Counted from the first letter of the stretch, positions 24,711 through 33,708 are shown. The stretch: 54,852 bases of DNA from CAITQP01 sp964387965 (GCA_964387965.1 CAYLXO010000003.1:1-54852); one strand, 5' to 3'. Made by a program: numbers and translations. Notes: generated from the sequence alone by a model not told the origin.

Positions 24711-26222
24711 ATGAAGCATGGTGGAGGAACAACTGAACAAACATCCCGACCACCTATCGTAGTGGTTATGGGACATGTCGACCATGGAAAGTCGACTCTT
24801 TTGGATTATATTCGTAAAACAAATATTGTTGCAGGAGAGGCTGGAGGTATTACTCAACATCTTTCTGCCTATGTTGTAGCACACAAAGATCAAGAGGGCC
24901 GTGATCGTACTATCACCTTTTTGGACACTCCAGGACACGAAGCATTCAAAGGTATGCGAAGTCGCGGAGCAAAAGCGGCAGACATCGCTATTCTTGTTGT
25001 TTCAGCAGAAGACTCAGTAAAAGCACAAACACTTGAAGCCTGGAAAAGTATCACTGAAGCTGGACTCCCCTTTGTTGTGGCGATCAATAAAATTGATCGT
25101 CCAAATGCAAATCCGGAAAAAGTTAAAATGGATTTGTCTGAAAAAGGAATTTATCTTGAAGGATTTGGTGGTGATATTCCATTCGCGCTTATTTCTGCAA
25201 AAACTGGTGAAGGTATTGATTCTCTCCTTGAGACGGTACTGCTAGTGGCAGATATTGCAGATTTTAAAGGAAACCGAGACACAGAAGCCGAGGGAATTGT
25301 CATCGAATCTCATCTTGACCCTAAGCGCGGAATCACAGCGACACTTATTGTTCATAACGGAACGCTTACAAAAGGCAGATTTATCACTTGTGGTACTGCG
25401 CTTGTTGGAACACGAATGATGCAAGACTTTCGAGGAAAAACTATTGAAAGTGCAACGCTTTCTGAACCAGTCGGAATCGTCGGATGGAGTGAAATGCCTC
25501 CTGTTGGTGAACTGTTTATGGCTTTTCCAACAAAAAAAGAGGCTGAAACCGCAATTGCAGAATACAAAGAAAATCTCGCTTCAGGCAAAAAACAACACAC
25601 CGGAGGTGCAAGCGATATAAAGCGTATTCCAATTATCATCCGCACAGATACCGCCGGAACCCTTGATGCTGTTGTGTCACAAATCGAAAAGCTTACAAAA
25701 CCAACAATCGGTTGGAAAATTCTCTCATCAGGTGTTGGAACAATCAGTGAAGTAGATATCAAGCTTGCAAGTATTGATTCAGATACAATTATCGTGGGAT
25801 TTAATACAAAAGTTGATCCACGCGCACGCGAACTCAACGAGCAAACTCATATTCCAATAACTGTTTTTGACATTATCTATAAACTCTCAGAATATTTGGA
25901 GGAAATCCAGGAAACTCGCCGACCGCGCGTAGAAGTAGTAAAAGTTGCAGGTGTACTTAAATGCCAAAAATTCTTCTCGAAAACAAAAGAACGTCAGGTT
26001 ATCGGAGGAACAGTACAGACTGGCGAAATTGAAGTCGGGAATGAAGTACGAATTTTGCGTCGCGAAAATGAAATTGGTACTGGAACGATAGTGGGTCTTG
26101 AGCAAAATCGTGTAAAAACAAAAAATGTTGGTACAGGATTCCCTTGCGGTGCTCTTATCGAATCACGTATTGAAATTGCTCCTGGTGACATGATTGAGGC
26201 AATAACAAAAGAAGTATCATAA
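24711..26222 (+). CDS. infB: Translation initiation factor IF-2, short form
   Basis: IF-2 is the GTPase that brings fMet-tRNA to the 30S subunit. The 503-residue protein starts almost directly at the G domain: G1 GHVDHGKST (about 22-30), switch II DTPGHEAF, NKID and the later SAKTGEG. Domains II, III and IV follow, with the fMet-binding barrel at the C-terminus. The long N-terminal region and IF2_N domain found in most bacteria are absent. It overlaps the rbfA start by one base (TAATG). Confidence 0.96.
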   Translation: MKHGGGTTEQTSRPPIVVVMGHVDHGKSTLLDYIRKTNIVAGEAGGITQHLSAYVVAHKDQEGRDRTITFLDTPGHEAFKGMRSRGAKAADIAILVVSAEDSVKAQTLEAWKSITEAGLPFVVAINKIDRPNANPEKVKMDLSEKGIYLEGFGGDIPFALISAKTGEGIDSLLETVLLVADIADFKGNRDTEAEGIVIESHLDPKRGITATLIVHNGTLTKGRFITCGTALVGTRMMQDFRGKTIESATLSEPVGIVGWSEMPPVGELFMAFPTKKEAETAIAEYKENLASGKKQHTGGASDIKRIPIIIRTDTAGTLDAVVSQIEKLTKPTIGWKILSSGVGTISEVDIKLASIDSDTIIVGFNTKVDPRARELNEQTHIPITVFDIIYKLSEYLEEIQETRRPRVEVVKVAGVLKCQKFFSKTKERQVIGGTVQTGEIEVGNEVRILRRENEIGTGTIVGLEQNRVKTKNVGTGFPCGALIESRIEIAPGDMIEAITKEVS

Positions 26223-26551
26223 TGGAAAAACGAGACAATCACACTGAAAAATTAGAGTCTGCGATTACACGCGAAGCTGCGATGTTTTTTGAACGTGAAG
26301 GAAATCGCACAGCGCTTATTACTGTTACAAAAACTATTCTAACGAAGCGCGGTAATGGTGCAACTCTTTTTGTTTCAGTATTTCCAGAAGACAAAGAAAA
26401 AGCTGGCCTTGATTTTGTCGAACGTAATCTTGGTGAACTCCGTCATGTGCTAAAAGAGAAGATTCGCTCACGTGCTATCCCTACCCTTCGTGTTGTGCCA
26501 GACCACGGAGAGAAAGAACGTGACCATATTAGAAATCTTTTGAAAGAATAG
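26222..26551 (+). CDS. rbfA: Ribosome-binding factor A
   Basis: RbfA helps mature the 30S subunit near the end of 16S rRNA. The 109-residue protein has the KH-like order: an N-terminal helix with ESAITREAAMFF, an 'ITVTKTILTKRGNGATLFVSVFPEDKEKAGLDFVE' beta-rich segment, and a late IPTLRVVPDHGEKERDHIRNLL segment. Its start overlaps the infB stop, the classical infB-rbfA order, so translational coupling is expected. Confidence 0.85.
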   Translation: MEKRDNHTEKLESAITREAAMFFEREGNRTALITVTKTILTKRGNGATLFVSVFPEDKEKAGLDFVERNLGELRHVLKEKIRSRAIPTLRVVPDHGEKERDHIRNLLKE

Positions 26552-26577
26552 ATTTTACTGATATATTCTGTATGACC

Positions 26578-26649
26578 GGCCTGGTCGACAAGTGGTAAGT
26601 CAAGGGTCTGCAAAACCCTTATACGCGGGTTCGATTCCCGCCCAGGCCT
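26578..26649 (+). tRNA. tRNA-Cys (GCA)
   Basis: The acceptor arms are GGCCTGG and CCAGGCC. Anticodon stem AGGGT/ACCCT encloses loop CTGCAAA (anticodon GCA). The discriminator is T, as expected for Cys. CCA is not encoded. Confidence 0.96.
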
Positions 26650-26650
26650 C

Positions 26651-26708
26651 CCTAAAACATTCACCTCGCGAATGTTCGGGTGACTATTTCGCTCGCGAAA
26701 TGTTTTAG
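26651..26708. repeat. Palindromic spacer between tRNA-Cys and tRNA-Leu
   Basis: Outer arms CTAAAACATT and AATGTTTTAG enclose two inner hairpins: AACATTC/GAATGTT, and TTTCGC/GCGAAA with a 2-nt loop. The whole segment can fold as a cruciform-like structure. It shares short words with the spacer after tRNA-Leu. Confidence 0.6.
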
Positions 26709-26726
26709 CCAAACATAAATCGTAAT

Positions 26727-26811
26727 GCCCGAGTGGTGTAATGGTAGCCACGAGAGACTTAAAATTTCTTGGCCGTAAAAGGCCGTGTGGGTTCGAGTCC
26801 CACCTCGGGCA
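26727..26811 (+). tRNA. tRNA-Leu (TAA)
   Basis: The acceptor arms are GCCCGAG and CTCGGGC. Anticodon stem AGAGA/TTTCT (one G-T pair) encloses loop CTTAAAA (anticodon TAA). It has a long variable arm GGCCG/GGCC and a GTGGG/CCCAC T-stem; the discriminator is A. CCA is not encoded. Confidence 0.95.
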
Positions 26812-26944
26812 CAGTGAACAAAGTGAACTGAGCGAGAGCAAGCAAACTGCTTTGCTTGCGTGGGGGACTCGAAAGGAATTTCGTTACGAGCTCGCGAGTC
26901 GAAATTCACCTGACTATGTTATAGACGAGCCCCACCTCGGGCAC
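26794..26944. repeat. Direct repeat of the tRNA-Leu 3' end around a palindrome-rich 113-bp segment
   Basis: The last 19 nt around the tRNA-Leu(TAA) 3' end (26794-26812) recur at 26926-26944 with one mismatch. Between them lie a 9-bp hairpin (GCAAGCAAA/TTTGCTTGC), an 8-bp inverted repeat (GAATTTCG/CGAAATTC) and a near-inverted copy of the T-arm at 26860-26873. No ORF is present. Confidence 0.75.
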
Positions 26945-26953
26945 TAGAAACTT

Positions 26954-26989
26954 CCACAAAAAAACGCACTCTTGTGCGTTTTTTTGTGG
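26954..26989. terminator. Bidirectional terminator between the tRNA-Leu spacer and the surface protein gene
   Basis: Perfect 16-nt arms (954-969 and 974-989, +26000), each containing a run of seven A or T, enclose a TCTT loop. It serves the tRNA transcript on the plus strand and the surface protein on the minus strand. Confidence 0.88.
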
Positions 26990-26993
26990 AAAA

Positions 26994-29900
26994 CTACTTA
27001 CAACCAAGAATTTTGTTAGCTTTCGTAATAGTTAATTTCCGTATCAGTCCTGTTGGATATTTTAATCCAGCGGGAGCTAATACATCGGTTGAATATTTTG
27101 TCTGAAATTTTTTAACTGCAGATATTGTCTGCACACCAAAGTATCCAGTTACTGGAAGCTTGAGAGAAAGTTCTTGATTCAAAAATGCTTGCCATAATTT
27201 TACTTGCGACACGTCATTGTTCTTCGACAAATAGATAAGTGTCGTTGAAACAAATGGGTTACATTCATATTCTTTATTATCAATTGGAGATATATATGTT
27301 AAACGCTCATTCAAGTTTTTAAGCGGTGGTCGTCCATACTGAATACGTCCCCCTCCACCACCGAGAGATGGAGCTACAGGCGTTGCAGATTCTGTACTTG
27401 ATGCTGTACTGGTTCCTGATGCATTTATTGTCGAAACACGAAAATCGTAATTTGAACCGTTTGAAAGTCCCGTTACTGTTGCGCTTGTACTTGTGGATGT
27501 ACCATCTGCAAATGTAGTCCATGAAGAATCTGCGTGTAGTTTATACTCGATGAGATAATCAGTTATTGAAGATCCTCCATTTGAAAGTGGTGCAGTCCAT
27601 GTGAGTGCTACTGTTGTGTTTCCAGCAGTTGCCGAAAGTCCCGTCGGCGCACCTGCAGTAGTGATAGGTATTCTGCTAATAGTTGCTGAAGGAAGACCTG
27701 TTCCAACACTATTTATTGCAGAAACACGAAAACTATAAATTGAACCATTTATTAATCCTGTAACGGTTGCACTCGTACTTGTTGAAACACCATCGGAAAA
27801 TGTATTCCATCCTACACCGTCATAGTATTCAACGAGATAATCCGTAATTGCTGAACCACCGTCAGAATCTGGTGCGGTCCATGTGAGTGCTACTTGAGTA
27901 TTTCCAGATGAACCAGTCAATAAACTAGGAGCATCAGGTTCTACAGCTGAGCTTGTACTTGCACTTGCAGTACCAGATGGTGAACTTGTAGCAACCGCTG
28001 TTACTGTTGAGACTCTAAACATATAGCTTGTCCCATATGAAAGACTAGTAACGGTAGCAGATGTAGTGTTTGATACTCCATCATCAAACGTTGACCATGA
28101 AATTGCACCAGTAGTTTTGTATTCAACAAGATAATCAAGAATTATCGATCCACCGTCAGAAACTGGAGCTGTCCACGACAAGCTTACTTCTGCTGTACCA
28201 CCTACGCCATTAAGACTTGTTGGAGAGCCGGGAGTTGTTACGGGGACTGCATACGACACAGCCGTTGGTGCTCCTGTTCCATACTCATTTACAGCAGACA
28301 CGCGAAACATGTATGACGTACCGTTAGTAAGACCTGAAATTGTCGCACTTGTGGTTGTTGATGCTACATGACTATATGCACTCCACACAGACGCACTCGC
28401 AGTTTTGTATTCAATATAATAATCAGTAATAGCTGAACCATTAGTATTTTCAGGTTCCGTCCATGTAAGGCTCGCCTGTGTGTTGCCTGATGTAACTGAA
28501 AGATCTGTTGGTACCGCAGGAACTGATGGACTTGTAATGGCCTCATCAAATGCTACTGCCCAATCGTACAATCGTTCTCCGGTACCATTTGATGCGGGAG
28601 AAGTTGTCGTGTCAGTATCGCGAATATTTCCCCCTACTGCTCCAGAATCGCCCGGCCCTCCACATGTAGCATACGCGTTATCATTTGGATGATTTTCACA
28701 TGTCCATGCATAACGAATGTGTGGATCAGTTCCATCAGGTGTACCAGACAAAGTAATTACAACCTTTTTATTTGTGGCATCAAGCACAACTGAGGATATT
28801 GATAGCGAACTTCCTCCAGTCTGATAAAATTCAAACCCTTTATTTGTTCGAAGAGCAACATTTGTTGTATCAACGGCGAGTGTACCTTCAGGAATATGGT
28901 AATCAATTGTGACGACGTTAGCCTCGTTTGTCACGGCAAGTGGCATGAGTGGGTTCCATGTCTCCCCGTCTACAAGTACTTTTTTCATAACTTTCGCATA
29001 CAATTCGCCAAGCATTTTTGAACCAAGACTTGAGAGATGTAGACCATCTGAATAATATCCGAGTTGGTACTTTGGCCCTACAAGTATGACTTTCCCTGAA
29101 TTATTTTTATGAGCATCCAGTTGAGCCACTGCGATTGTGCCTTCAGAATTAGTATTCATTTGAGACTCGAAAAGCGGAATTGAATCCGAGCGTCCAGTAA
29201 GTGCATTCCAATCACTCTCATAATCTATTTGCATCTGTGCTGTCTCAGATTCGTACGTACTTGCTGAAGTCCCTGCGATTGCGTCACTTTCCCCATGAGT
29301 AAGTGTGACACCAAATGGTAAATAATACGCACCCGCAGCAACTGTCTGTGCCTGTACTACAGAGGCTTGTGTTTGTCCGTTTGTATAGGCACTACCTGAA
29401 CCACCTTTTTTAATTGATGCGTATGTCTGCCCTCCCTGACCGTGAATCGTATCGACGAATACTGGATTACCAGACAGTGCAGCAGAAAGATAGTTTGCAC
29501 GACCAGATGCTGGAGACTCTCGTCCGTTCACTGTTTCAACAAGCGGGATAAGTGGAGCACTCAATCCTCCATCAGGACTATTTGAAAGACTTTTATTGTT
29601 ATATGGTTGTGTCGCAGTAAGTGCAGGTGATGAATTAACTCCTTCCGAAAGACTTTGTCCTGTTGAAAGAATGTGACGATATATCGAAGATCCTGCTCCC
29701 ACTGTTATTGCAGATGAAGCAACGCTCGTACCAACGGAATTTACTGCAGAAACTCGAAACATGTATGTTGTTCCGTTTGTAAGCCCAGTCACAGCTCGTG
29801 ACGTAGCAGTACTTGCACTATGAGAAAATGTAGACCATGAACCCGCAGAAATTGTCTTATATTCAATTTGATAATCAGTAATCGATGCTCCTCCATTATT

Positions 29901-31892
29901 TGCTGGAGCAGTCCATGAAAGAGAAACTTGGGTATTTCCCCCTGTTCCAGAGAGATTTGTTGGTGCATTTGGTTCAGTATGTGTTGATGACGGTGTACGG
30001 GAAATTGAACTTGTTGCGGTTCCAGCACCGGCATCACTAACAGCAGAAACACGAAAATCATAACTCACACCGTTTGTTAGACTTGTAACAATTGCACTTG
30101 CGCTTGTTGATACACCATCATTAAAAACATACCAAGTAGCCCCACTTGTTGTTTTGTATTCAACCATGTAGTCAGTAATATCATAACCTCCACTTGAAAC
30201 TGGAGCAGTCCAGGTGAGAGAAACTTGTTGGTATCCTGCTGTACCAGAAAGACTCGCCGGAGTTCCTGGCGCTGCCAAGGTTGTAAATGTTCTATCAATA
30301 CCGCAGCCTGTTCCAGCAGAGTTTTGTGCACACGCGCGATAATGATATGTTGTCCCCGCAGTAAGACCCCGTACTGATTCATTAAATGAACCAGTACTAA
30401 ATGACCCTGTATCTGCTACACTTTGCGATCCATAGCTAATAGTTGTTCCATATTCAATGTATCGTGACGTTGGATTTTCTCCTCCAGTAGAAGAAATTGT
30501 TCCTGTAAGAAGTGCACTTCCATGTGTAATCCCCGATGTTGTACTTGAAGTAGTAACAGTTGGCGCTACAGGACACGCACTCGTTGTAAACGATTGATCA
30601 GAACCAGTCCCTGTTCCACCTGTATTTGTGGCAAATGCTTGGTAATGATACGTCGTATTACACACAAGCCCAGTAATACTTGCTGTATAGGCGCCAGCAC
30701 TATAACTTCCACTTGTCGAAGAAGTCGTCCCATATCCAGTAGTAAGCCCATAATAAAATCCGCGCGTAGTAGGATTCTCATTCCCTGTCGAAGTTATGTT
30801 TCCGTTAAAAGTTGCTGTAGTTGTTGTAACAGAAGAAGCTGCACTTGTTGTAACACTTGGAGCAGACACAGGAGGAGTTCCTGCTGTCCAAATATCAGTA
30901 CTCGTTCCACCGATTACCCAATACGCACCGTCTGACGAAGAAGCAGCTTTTTTCCATGTCGCAGTGCCAGGTCCCGTCTCAGTCGTCCAGTTTGCTCCGG
31001 AGTTTGTCGAACTACGCACATTTACCGTTGATACTGCAATAAGCTTCGTGCCATCACTCGACATGGCAACAGATTGCCACAATCCTCCGCCACCAGTTCC
31101 TGCGTCAGTTTGATCAGTCCAGTTTACCCCTGAGTCGCTTGATGTATACAAATCTCCAGCAAACGATAATGTCGCAGCCAATTTTGTTCCATCAGATGAT
31201 GACGCAATAGATGTCCAAAAACCAAACGGAGACCCGGTACGCGCAGTCCAAGTATCTCCTGTATTTGATGATGTATAAATATAATCACCAAACATAGCCA
31301 CAGCAATTTTTGAACAGTCACTCGAACACGCAATAGCATTAGGTGTTAGAAGATCAAGTCCTGATGTGTCGGTCCAGCTTGAACCTGAATTTGTTGATTT
31401 CCAAAATCCAACCTTTCCTCCTCCGTTAGAAATCGCGACCATCGTTGCACCGTCACTCGACATGGCAAGACCAGTCCAAGAACCAGACCCAAGCGTTGAA
31501 GCATCCGTCCAGTTTGCTCCTGAATCAGTTGAATACCACAAATCTCCAGTGAGCTCACTTGCAAGTAGTACACTTCCATCAGCTGAAGAAGCCACGTGTT
31601 TCCAACGTTTCTGAAAAGCAGAGCCCCCGTTTGTGACAGTATTCCAAGTTATCCCTCCATCAGTTGAACGATACAAATATGAATCAGTGTCATAATTATC
31701 CGCTGCCAAAATTTTTGAACAATCACTTGAACACGCAATCCCTGTCCAAAAATGTGAACCCGAGGCTGTTCTATCAGTCCATGTTGTTGCAGTGGCAACG
31801 TATATAACGCGACAAAGGGATATAATCGAAACAAGAATAATAAGTAATACTTGTATGCGACCGAAGGTTAGGAATTTTTTCATAAATGTCAT
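26994..31892 (-). CDS. Giant surface protein: BNR-like repeats, FN3 repeats, SGNH-like domain, peptidoglycan-binding domain
   Basis: The roughly 1630-residue exported protein has an N-terminal hydrophobic signal or anchor (residues about 10-35). Next come at least six Asp-box-like repeats (STDGGITW, STDSGANW, STNSGSSW, SSNTGDTW and similar), as in sialidase-type beta-propellers. Two FN3-like and two FN3 domains follow. Then there is an SGNH/esterase-like domain (STGQSLSEG near its start, LTHGESD, and YYSDGLHLSSLG with the Asp-His pair), followed by four more FN3 domains. A C-terminal peptidoglycan_binding_1-type domain (VKLWQAFLNQELSLKLPVTGYFGVQT) could hold it at the cell wall. The start at 31892 is chosen because TATTAT lies 6 nt before it; an alternative ATG is at 31883. 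It is probably an adhesin or glycan-acting surface enzyme. Confidence 0.85.
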   Translation of the reverse strand: MTFMKKFLTFGRIQVLLIILVSIISLCRVIYVATATTWTDRTASGSHFWTGIACSSDCSKILAADNYDTDSYLYRSTDGGITWNTVTNGGSAFQKRWKHVASSADGSVLLASELTGDLWYSTDSGANWTDASTLGSGSWTGLAMSSDGATMVAISNGGGKVGFWKSTNSGSSWTDTSGLDLLTPNAIACSSDCSKIAVAMFGDYIYTSSNTGDTWTARTGSPFGFWTSIASSSDGTKLAATLSFAGDLYTSSDSGVNWTDQTDAGTGGGGLWQSVAMSSDGTKLIAVSTVNVRSSTNSGANWTTETGPGTATWKKAASSSDGAYWVIGGTSTDIWTAGTPPVSAPSVTTSAASSVTTTTATFNGNITSTGNENPTTRGFYYGLTTGYGTTSSTSGSYSAGAYTASITGLVCNTTYHYQAFATNTGGTGTGSDQSFTTSACPVAPTVTTSSTTSGITHGSALLTGTISSTGGENPTSRYIEYGTTISYGSQSVADTGSFSTGSFNESVRGLTAGTTYHYRACAQNSAGTGCGIDRTFTTLAAPGTPASLSGTAGYQQVSLTWTAPVSSGGYDITDYMVEYKTTSGATWYVFNDGVSTSASAIVTSLTNGVSYDFRVSAVSDAGAGTATSSISRTPSSTHTEPNAPTNLSGTGGNTQVSLSWTAPANNGGASITDYQIEYKTISAGSWSTFSHSASTATSRAVTGLTNGTTYMFRVSAVNSVGTSVASSAITVGAGSSIYRHILSTGQSLSEGVNSSPALTATQPYNNKSLSNSPDGGLSAPLIPLVETVNGRESPASGRANYLSAALSGNPVFVDTIHGQGGQTYASIKKGGSGSAYTNGQTQASVVQAQTVAAGAYYLPFGVTLTHGESDAIAGTSASTYESETAQMQIDYESDWNALTGRSDSIPLFESQMNTNSEGTIAVAQLDAHKNNSGKVILVGPKYQLGYYSDGLHLSSLGSKMLGELYAKVMKKVLVDGETWNPLMPLAVTNEANVVTIDYHIPEGTLAVDTTNVALRTNKGFEFYQTGGSSLSISSVVLDATNKKVVITLSGTPDGTDPHIRYAWTCENHPNDNAYATCGGPGDSGAVGGNIRDTDTTTSPASNGTGERLYDWAVAFDEAITSPSVPAVPTDLSVTSGNTQASLTWTEPENTNGSAITDYYIEYKTASASVWSAYSHVASTTTSATISGLTNGTSYMFRVSAVNEYGTGAPTAVSYAVPVTTPGSPTSLNGVGGTAEVSLSWTAPVSDGGSIILDYLVEYKTTGAISWSTFDDGVSNTTSATVTSLSYGTSYMFRVSTVTAVATSSPSGTASASTSSAVEPDAPSLLTGSSGNTQVALTWTAPDSDGGSAITDYLVEYYDGVGWNTFSDGVSTSTSATVTGLINGSIYSFRVSAINSVGTGLPSATISRIPITTAGAPTGLSATAGNTTVALTWTAPLSNGGSSITDYLIEYKLHADSSWTTFADGTSTSTSATVTGLSNGSNYDFRVSTINASGTSTASSTESATPVAPSLGGGGGRIQYGRPPLKNLNERLTYISPIDNKEYECNPFVSTTLIYLSKNNDVSQVKLWQAFLNQELSLKLPVTGYFGVQTISAVKKFQTKYSTDVLAPAGLKYPTGLIRKLTITKANKILGCK
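27360..30245 (-). repeat. FN3-coding imperfect repeats
   Basis: Six FN3 units of about 90-95 codons recur, in two blocks (about 27360-28510 and 29690-30245) either side of the SGNH-like region. Each has the words 'SLTWTAP', 'ITDY.VEYKT', 'TSATVTGLTNG' and 'FRVSAVN'. The DNA copies are similar but not identical, so they look like old duplications. Confidence 0.75.
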
Positions 31893-31992
31893 TTGTAAAT
31901 AATACACCTAACATGGTTAATTTTCAATCGAGGAATGTGAAAAAATACCTTGAAATAATACAAGAATAAGGTATACTGAATCCTGTTTTTAT

Positions 31993-32065
31993 CCGCCCAT
32001 AGCTCAGCTGGTAGAGCACTCGCCTCTTAAGCGATTGGTCGTTGGTTCGATTCCAACTGGGCGGA
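31993..32065 (+). tRNA. tRNA-Lys (CTT)
   Basis: The acceptor arms are CCGCCCA and TGGGCGG. Anticodon loop CTCTTAA gives CTT. The anticodon stem CTCGC/GCGAT has a C-T mismatch at 27-43. The T-arm is GTTGG/CCAAC and the discriminator is A. CCA is not encoded. The 149 bp to the next tRNA hold only a small hairpin and no gene. Confidence 0.93.
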
Positions 32066-32214
32066 CAAGACTGAAAATAGCGAACTCTCTCGCTACTTTC
32101 GGTAATTGTTCGAAACATAGCTATATTTTGTTGGATAAAAAACCACAAGCTGGGACTACCAAATTTCAGCAATGATATACGCTTAACATAAATAGAATTA
32201 TCCAAAAATATCAC

Positions 32215-32296
32215 GCCGAGGTGGCGAAATTGGTAGACGCACCTGCCTTAGGAGCAGGCCCCGCAAGGGATGGAAGTTCGAGTCTTCTCCTCGGCA
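32215..32296 (+). tRNA. tRNA-Leu (TAG)
   Basis: The acceptor arms are GCCGAGG and CCTCGGC. Anticodon stem CCTGC/GCAGG encloses loop CTTAGGA (anticodon TAG). There is a class II variable arm, and the discriminator is A. The last bases of the acceptor strand are also part of a long downstream hairpin. Confidence 0.95.
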
Positions 32297-32343
32297 CATA
32301 CAGCACAAAACTCCCTTTTTGGGAGTTTTGTGCTGTATGTGCC
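32293..32343. repeat. 23-bp perfect hairpin overlapping the tRNA-Leu 3' end
   Basis: Perfect 23-nt arms (32293-32315 and 32321-32343) enclose a T5 loop. The 5' arm begins inside the tRNA acceptor 3' strand and includes the discriminator. No T-run follows on either side, unlike the other terminators here. Confidence 0.85.
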
Positions 32344-32385
32344 TAAATCCCCTTATTTTTCAATGTAATTTATAAGAATGATATA

Positions 32386-32414
32386 TTGACTTTTTGTCAA
32401 ATATAGTGTATAAT
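32386..32414 (+). promoter_or_regulatory. Strong sigma70 promoter with an inverted repeat over the -35
   Basis: TTGACT (386-391) and a perfect TATAAT (409-414, +32000) are 17 nt apart. TTGAC, 5 nt and GTCAA form an inverted repeat, as at 18547. The predicted leader is about 90 nt, A-rich, with no Shine-Dalgarno sequence. Confidence 0.75.
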
Positions 32415-32511
32415 ACCACAAACTAATAATACAATCTTCTGGCTAAAAACAGAATCTACATATATACAGAAAAACTATTATTTTAACCTCTTTAAAAAAC
32501 AAAAAAACAGT

Positions 32512-33705
32512 ATGACTGGAATTATTTTTACGGCCGTGTTAGCTATCCTTATACTTGGATACGTGGCCCTACGACTTTGGTGCACAAAGCTTGCACTTGC
32601 AGGAAAATTATTTGTGGTGGACCCACCACAAAATTACCTGACATTCCCACGGCGTGGTGATCATTTCAAAGAAACTCCAATCGATGGAGATTACCTACCC
32701 GACGGGTTTGTCGACGAAATCGCTCGCCACTTCTCTGGCGGTACGTTCTTCGGTTTTGCTCCAAACAACATCGCTGAAATCGACTGGCCAATTTACTTTA
32801 CAAAGTTTGCAAAAGGAAGTGGAAAAAACGACGACGAACATGGTGATCATGGTCATTCTAAAAAAACTGACCACGACAATCATGGAAATGAAAGTGAAGG
32901 CGTATCGTACAAAGTAATACGTACGAGGCAAATTCCAAAGCGCTTTGATGCTTCATTACTTTGTAGCAAGATTGATACGGAAGATGCAATTGGCCTTATG
33001 TATTTACTTAACTTACGTATCGAAATTACAAATCCGGTACAGTTCATGACACTGACACCAATTGGTGTAGGTGGAATTGAAAAAGTTCTAAATATGGCCG
33101 AAAGTGCAGTTGAGAGCTTCAATCGTAAGAGAAAGTACGCTGAAATCGTTGCGTTGTATGCAGAAGACGGTGGTAAAGATGAGTTGATAAATTACATCAA
33201 GAATAACTCCGAGATCGAACAACTTACCGGCGCAAAAATAACTAACGTAAACATGCCGGTATGGAATCTTGATGACAATTCAGAAGCATCGAAAGCAATC
33301 AAACAAGAAGCAGTGAACGCAGCAAAAGCCAAAGCTCGTGTAGCTGAAGCACAAGGTGATATTGATGTTGCAAGAAAAATGCTTGAAAAAGCCGGTATTG
33401 ATTTTGAACGCATCCAAAAAGAAAATGAGGGTATCGATGACCTTCGTCGAAAAATGGGAGATGTAAATTATCAATGGTACGTGAAGTACAAGCTAGGCGT
33501 CGCAGAACTCGAAGGTACGTACGTAGAAAGTGGTAACACTTCTTCAATAACGATACCAGCGTCAGGTAGCAAAGGAAAGCAAAATAGTGGTCAACAAACA
33601 GGAAGCAGACCGCCCAACGGGACAAATCAAGGTCCGACTGTCAGTCAGAGTAACACATCTCAAAACCAACCTTCTACTGCAGGAGGTACAAACCAAACTC
33701 CATAG
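32512..33705 (+). CDS. Membrane protein with SPFH-like coiled coil and His-rich segment
   Basis: The 397-residue protein has one N-terminal transmembrane helix (about 3-21), then a soluble region. A His/Asp/Gly-rich stretch lies at about 107-125 (seven His in total). A helical stretch EASKAIKQEAVNAAKAKARVAEAQGDIDVARKMLEKAG (about 262-300) resembles the charged Ala-rich coiled coil of SPFH (flotillin/prohibitin-like) proteins. The tail is rich in Ser, Gln, Asn and Gly. The SPFH link is tentative. It is followed by a membrane protein gene 3 nt downstream that also has a His-rich linker. Confidence 0.6.
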   Translation: MTGIIFTAVLAILILGYVALRLWCTKLALAGKLFVVDPPQNYLTFPRRGDHFKETPIDGDYLPDGFVDEIARHFSGGTFFGFAPNNIAEIDWPIYFTKFAKGSGKNDDEHGDHGHSKKTDHDNHGNESEGVSYKVIRTRQIPKRFDASLLCSKIDTEDAIGLMYLLNLRIEITNPVQFMTLTPIGVGGIEKVLNMAESAVESFNRKRKYAEIVALYAEDGGKDELINYIKNNSEIEQLTGAKITNVNMPVWNLDDNSEASKAIKQEAVNAAKAKARVAEAQGDIDVARKMLEKAGIDFERIQKENEGIDDLRRKMGDVNYQWYVKYKLGVAELEGTYVESGNTSSITIPASGSKGKQNSGQQTGSRPPNGTNQGPTVSQSNTSQNQPSTAGGTNQTP

Positions 33706-33708
33706 ACA

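Noticed and set aside
26443..26909. Long minus-strand ORFs over tRNA-Cys and tRNA-Leu
   Set aside because: They are open only because of tRNA sequence composition and overlap rbfA and the tRNAs antisense.
27360..30245. CRISPR-like or satellite repeat
   Set aside because: The repeat unit is about 280 bp, coding in one frame and diverged; it encodes FN3 domains. No CRISPR array was found anywhere in the window.
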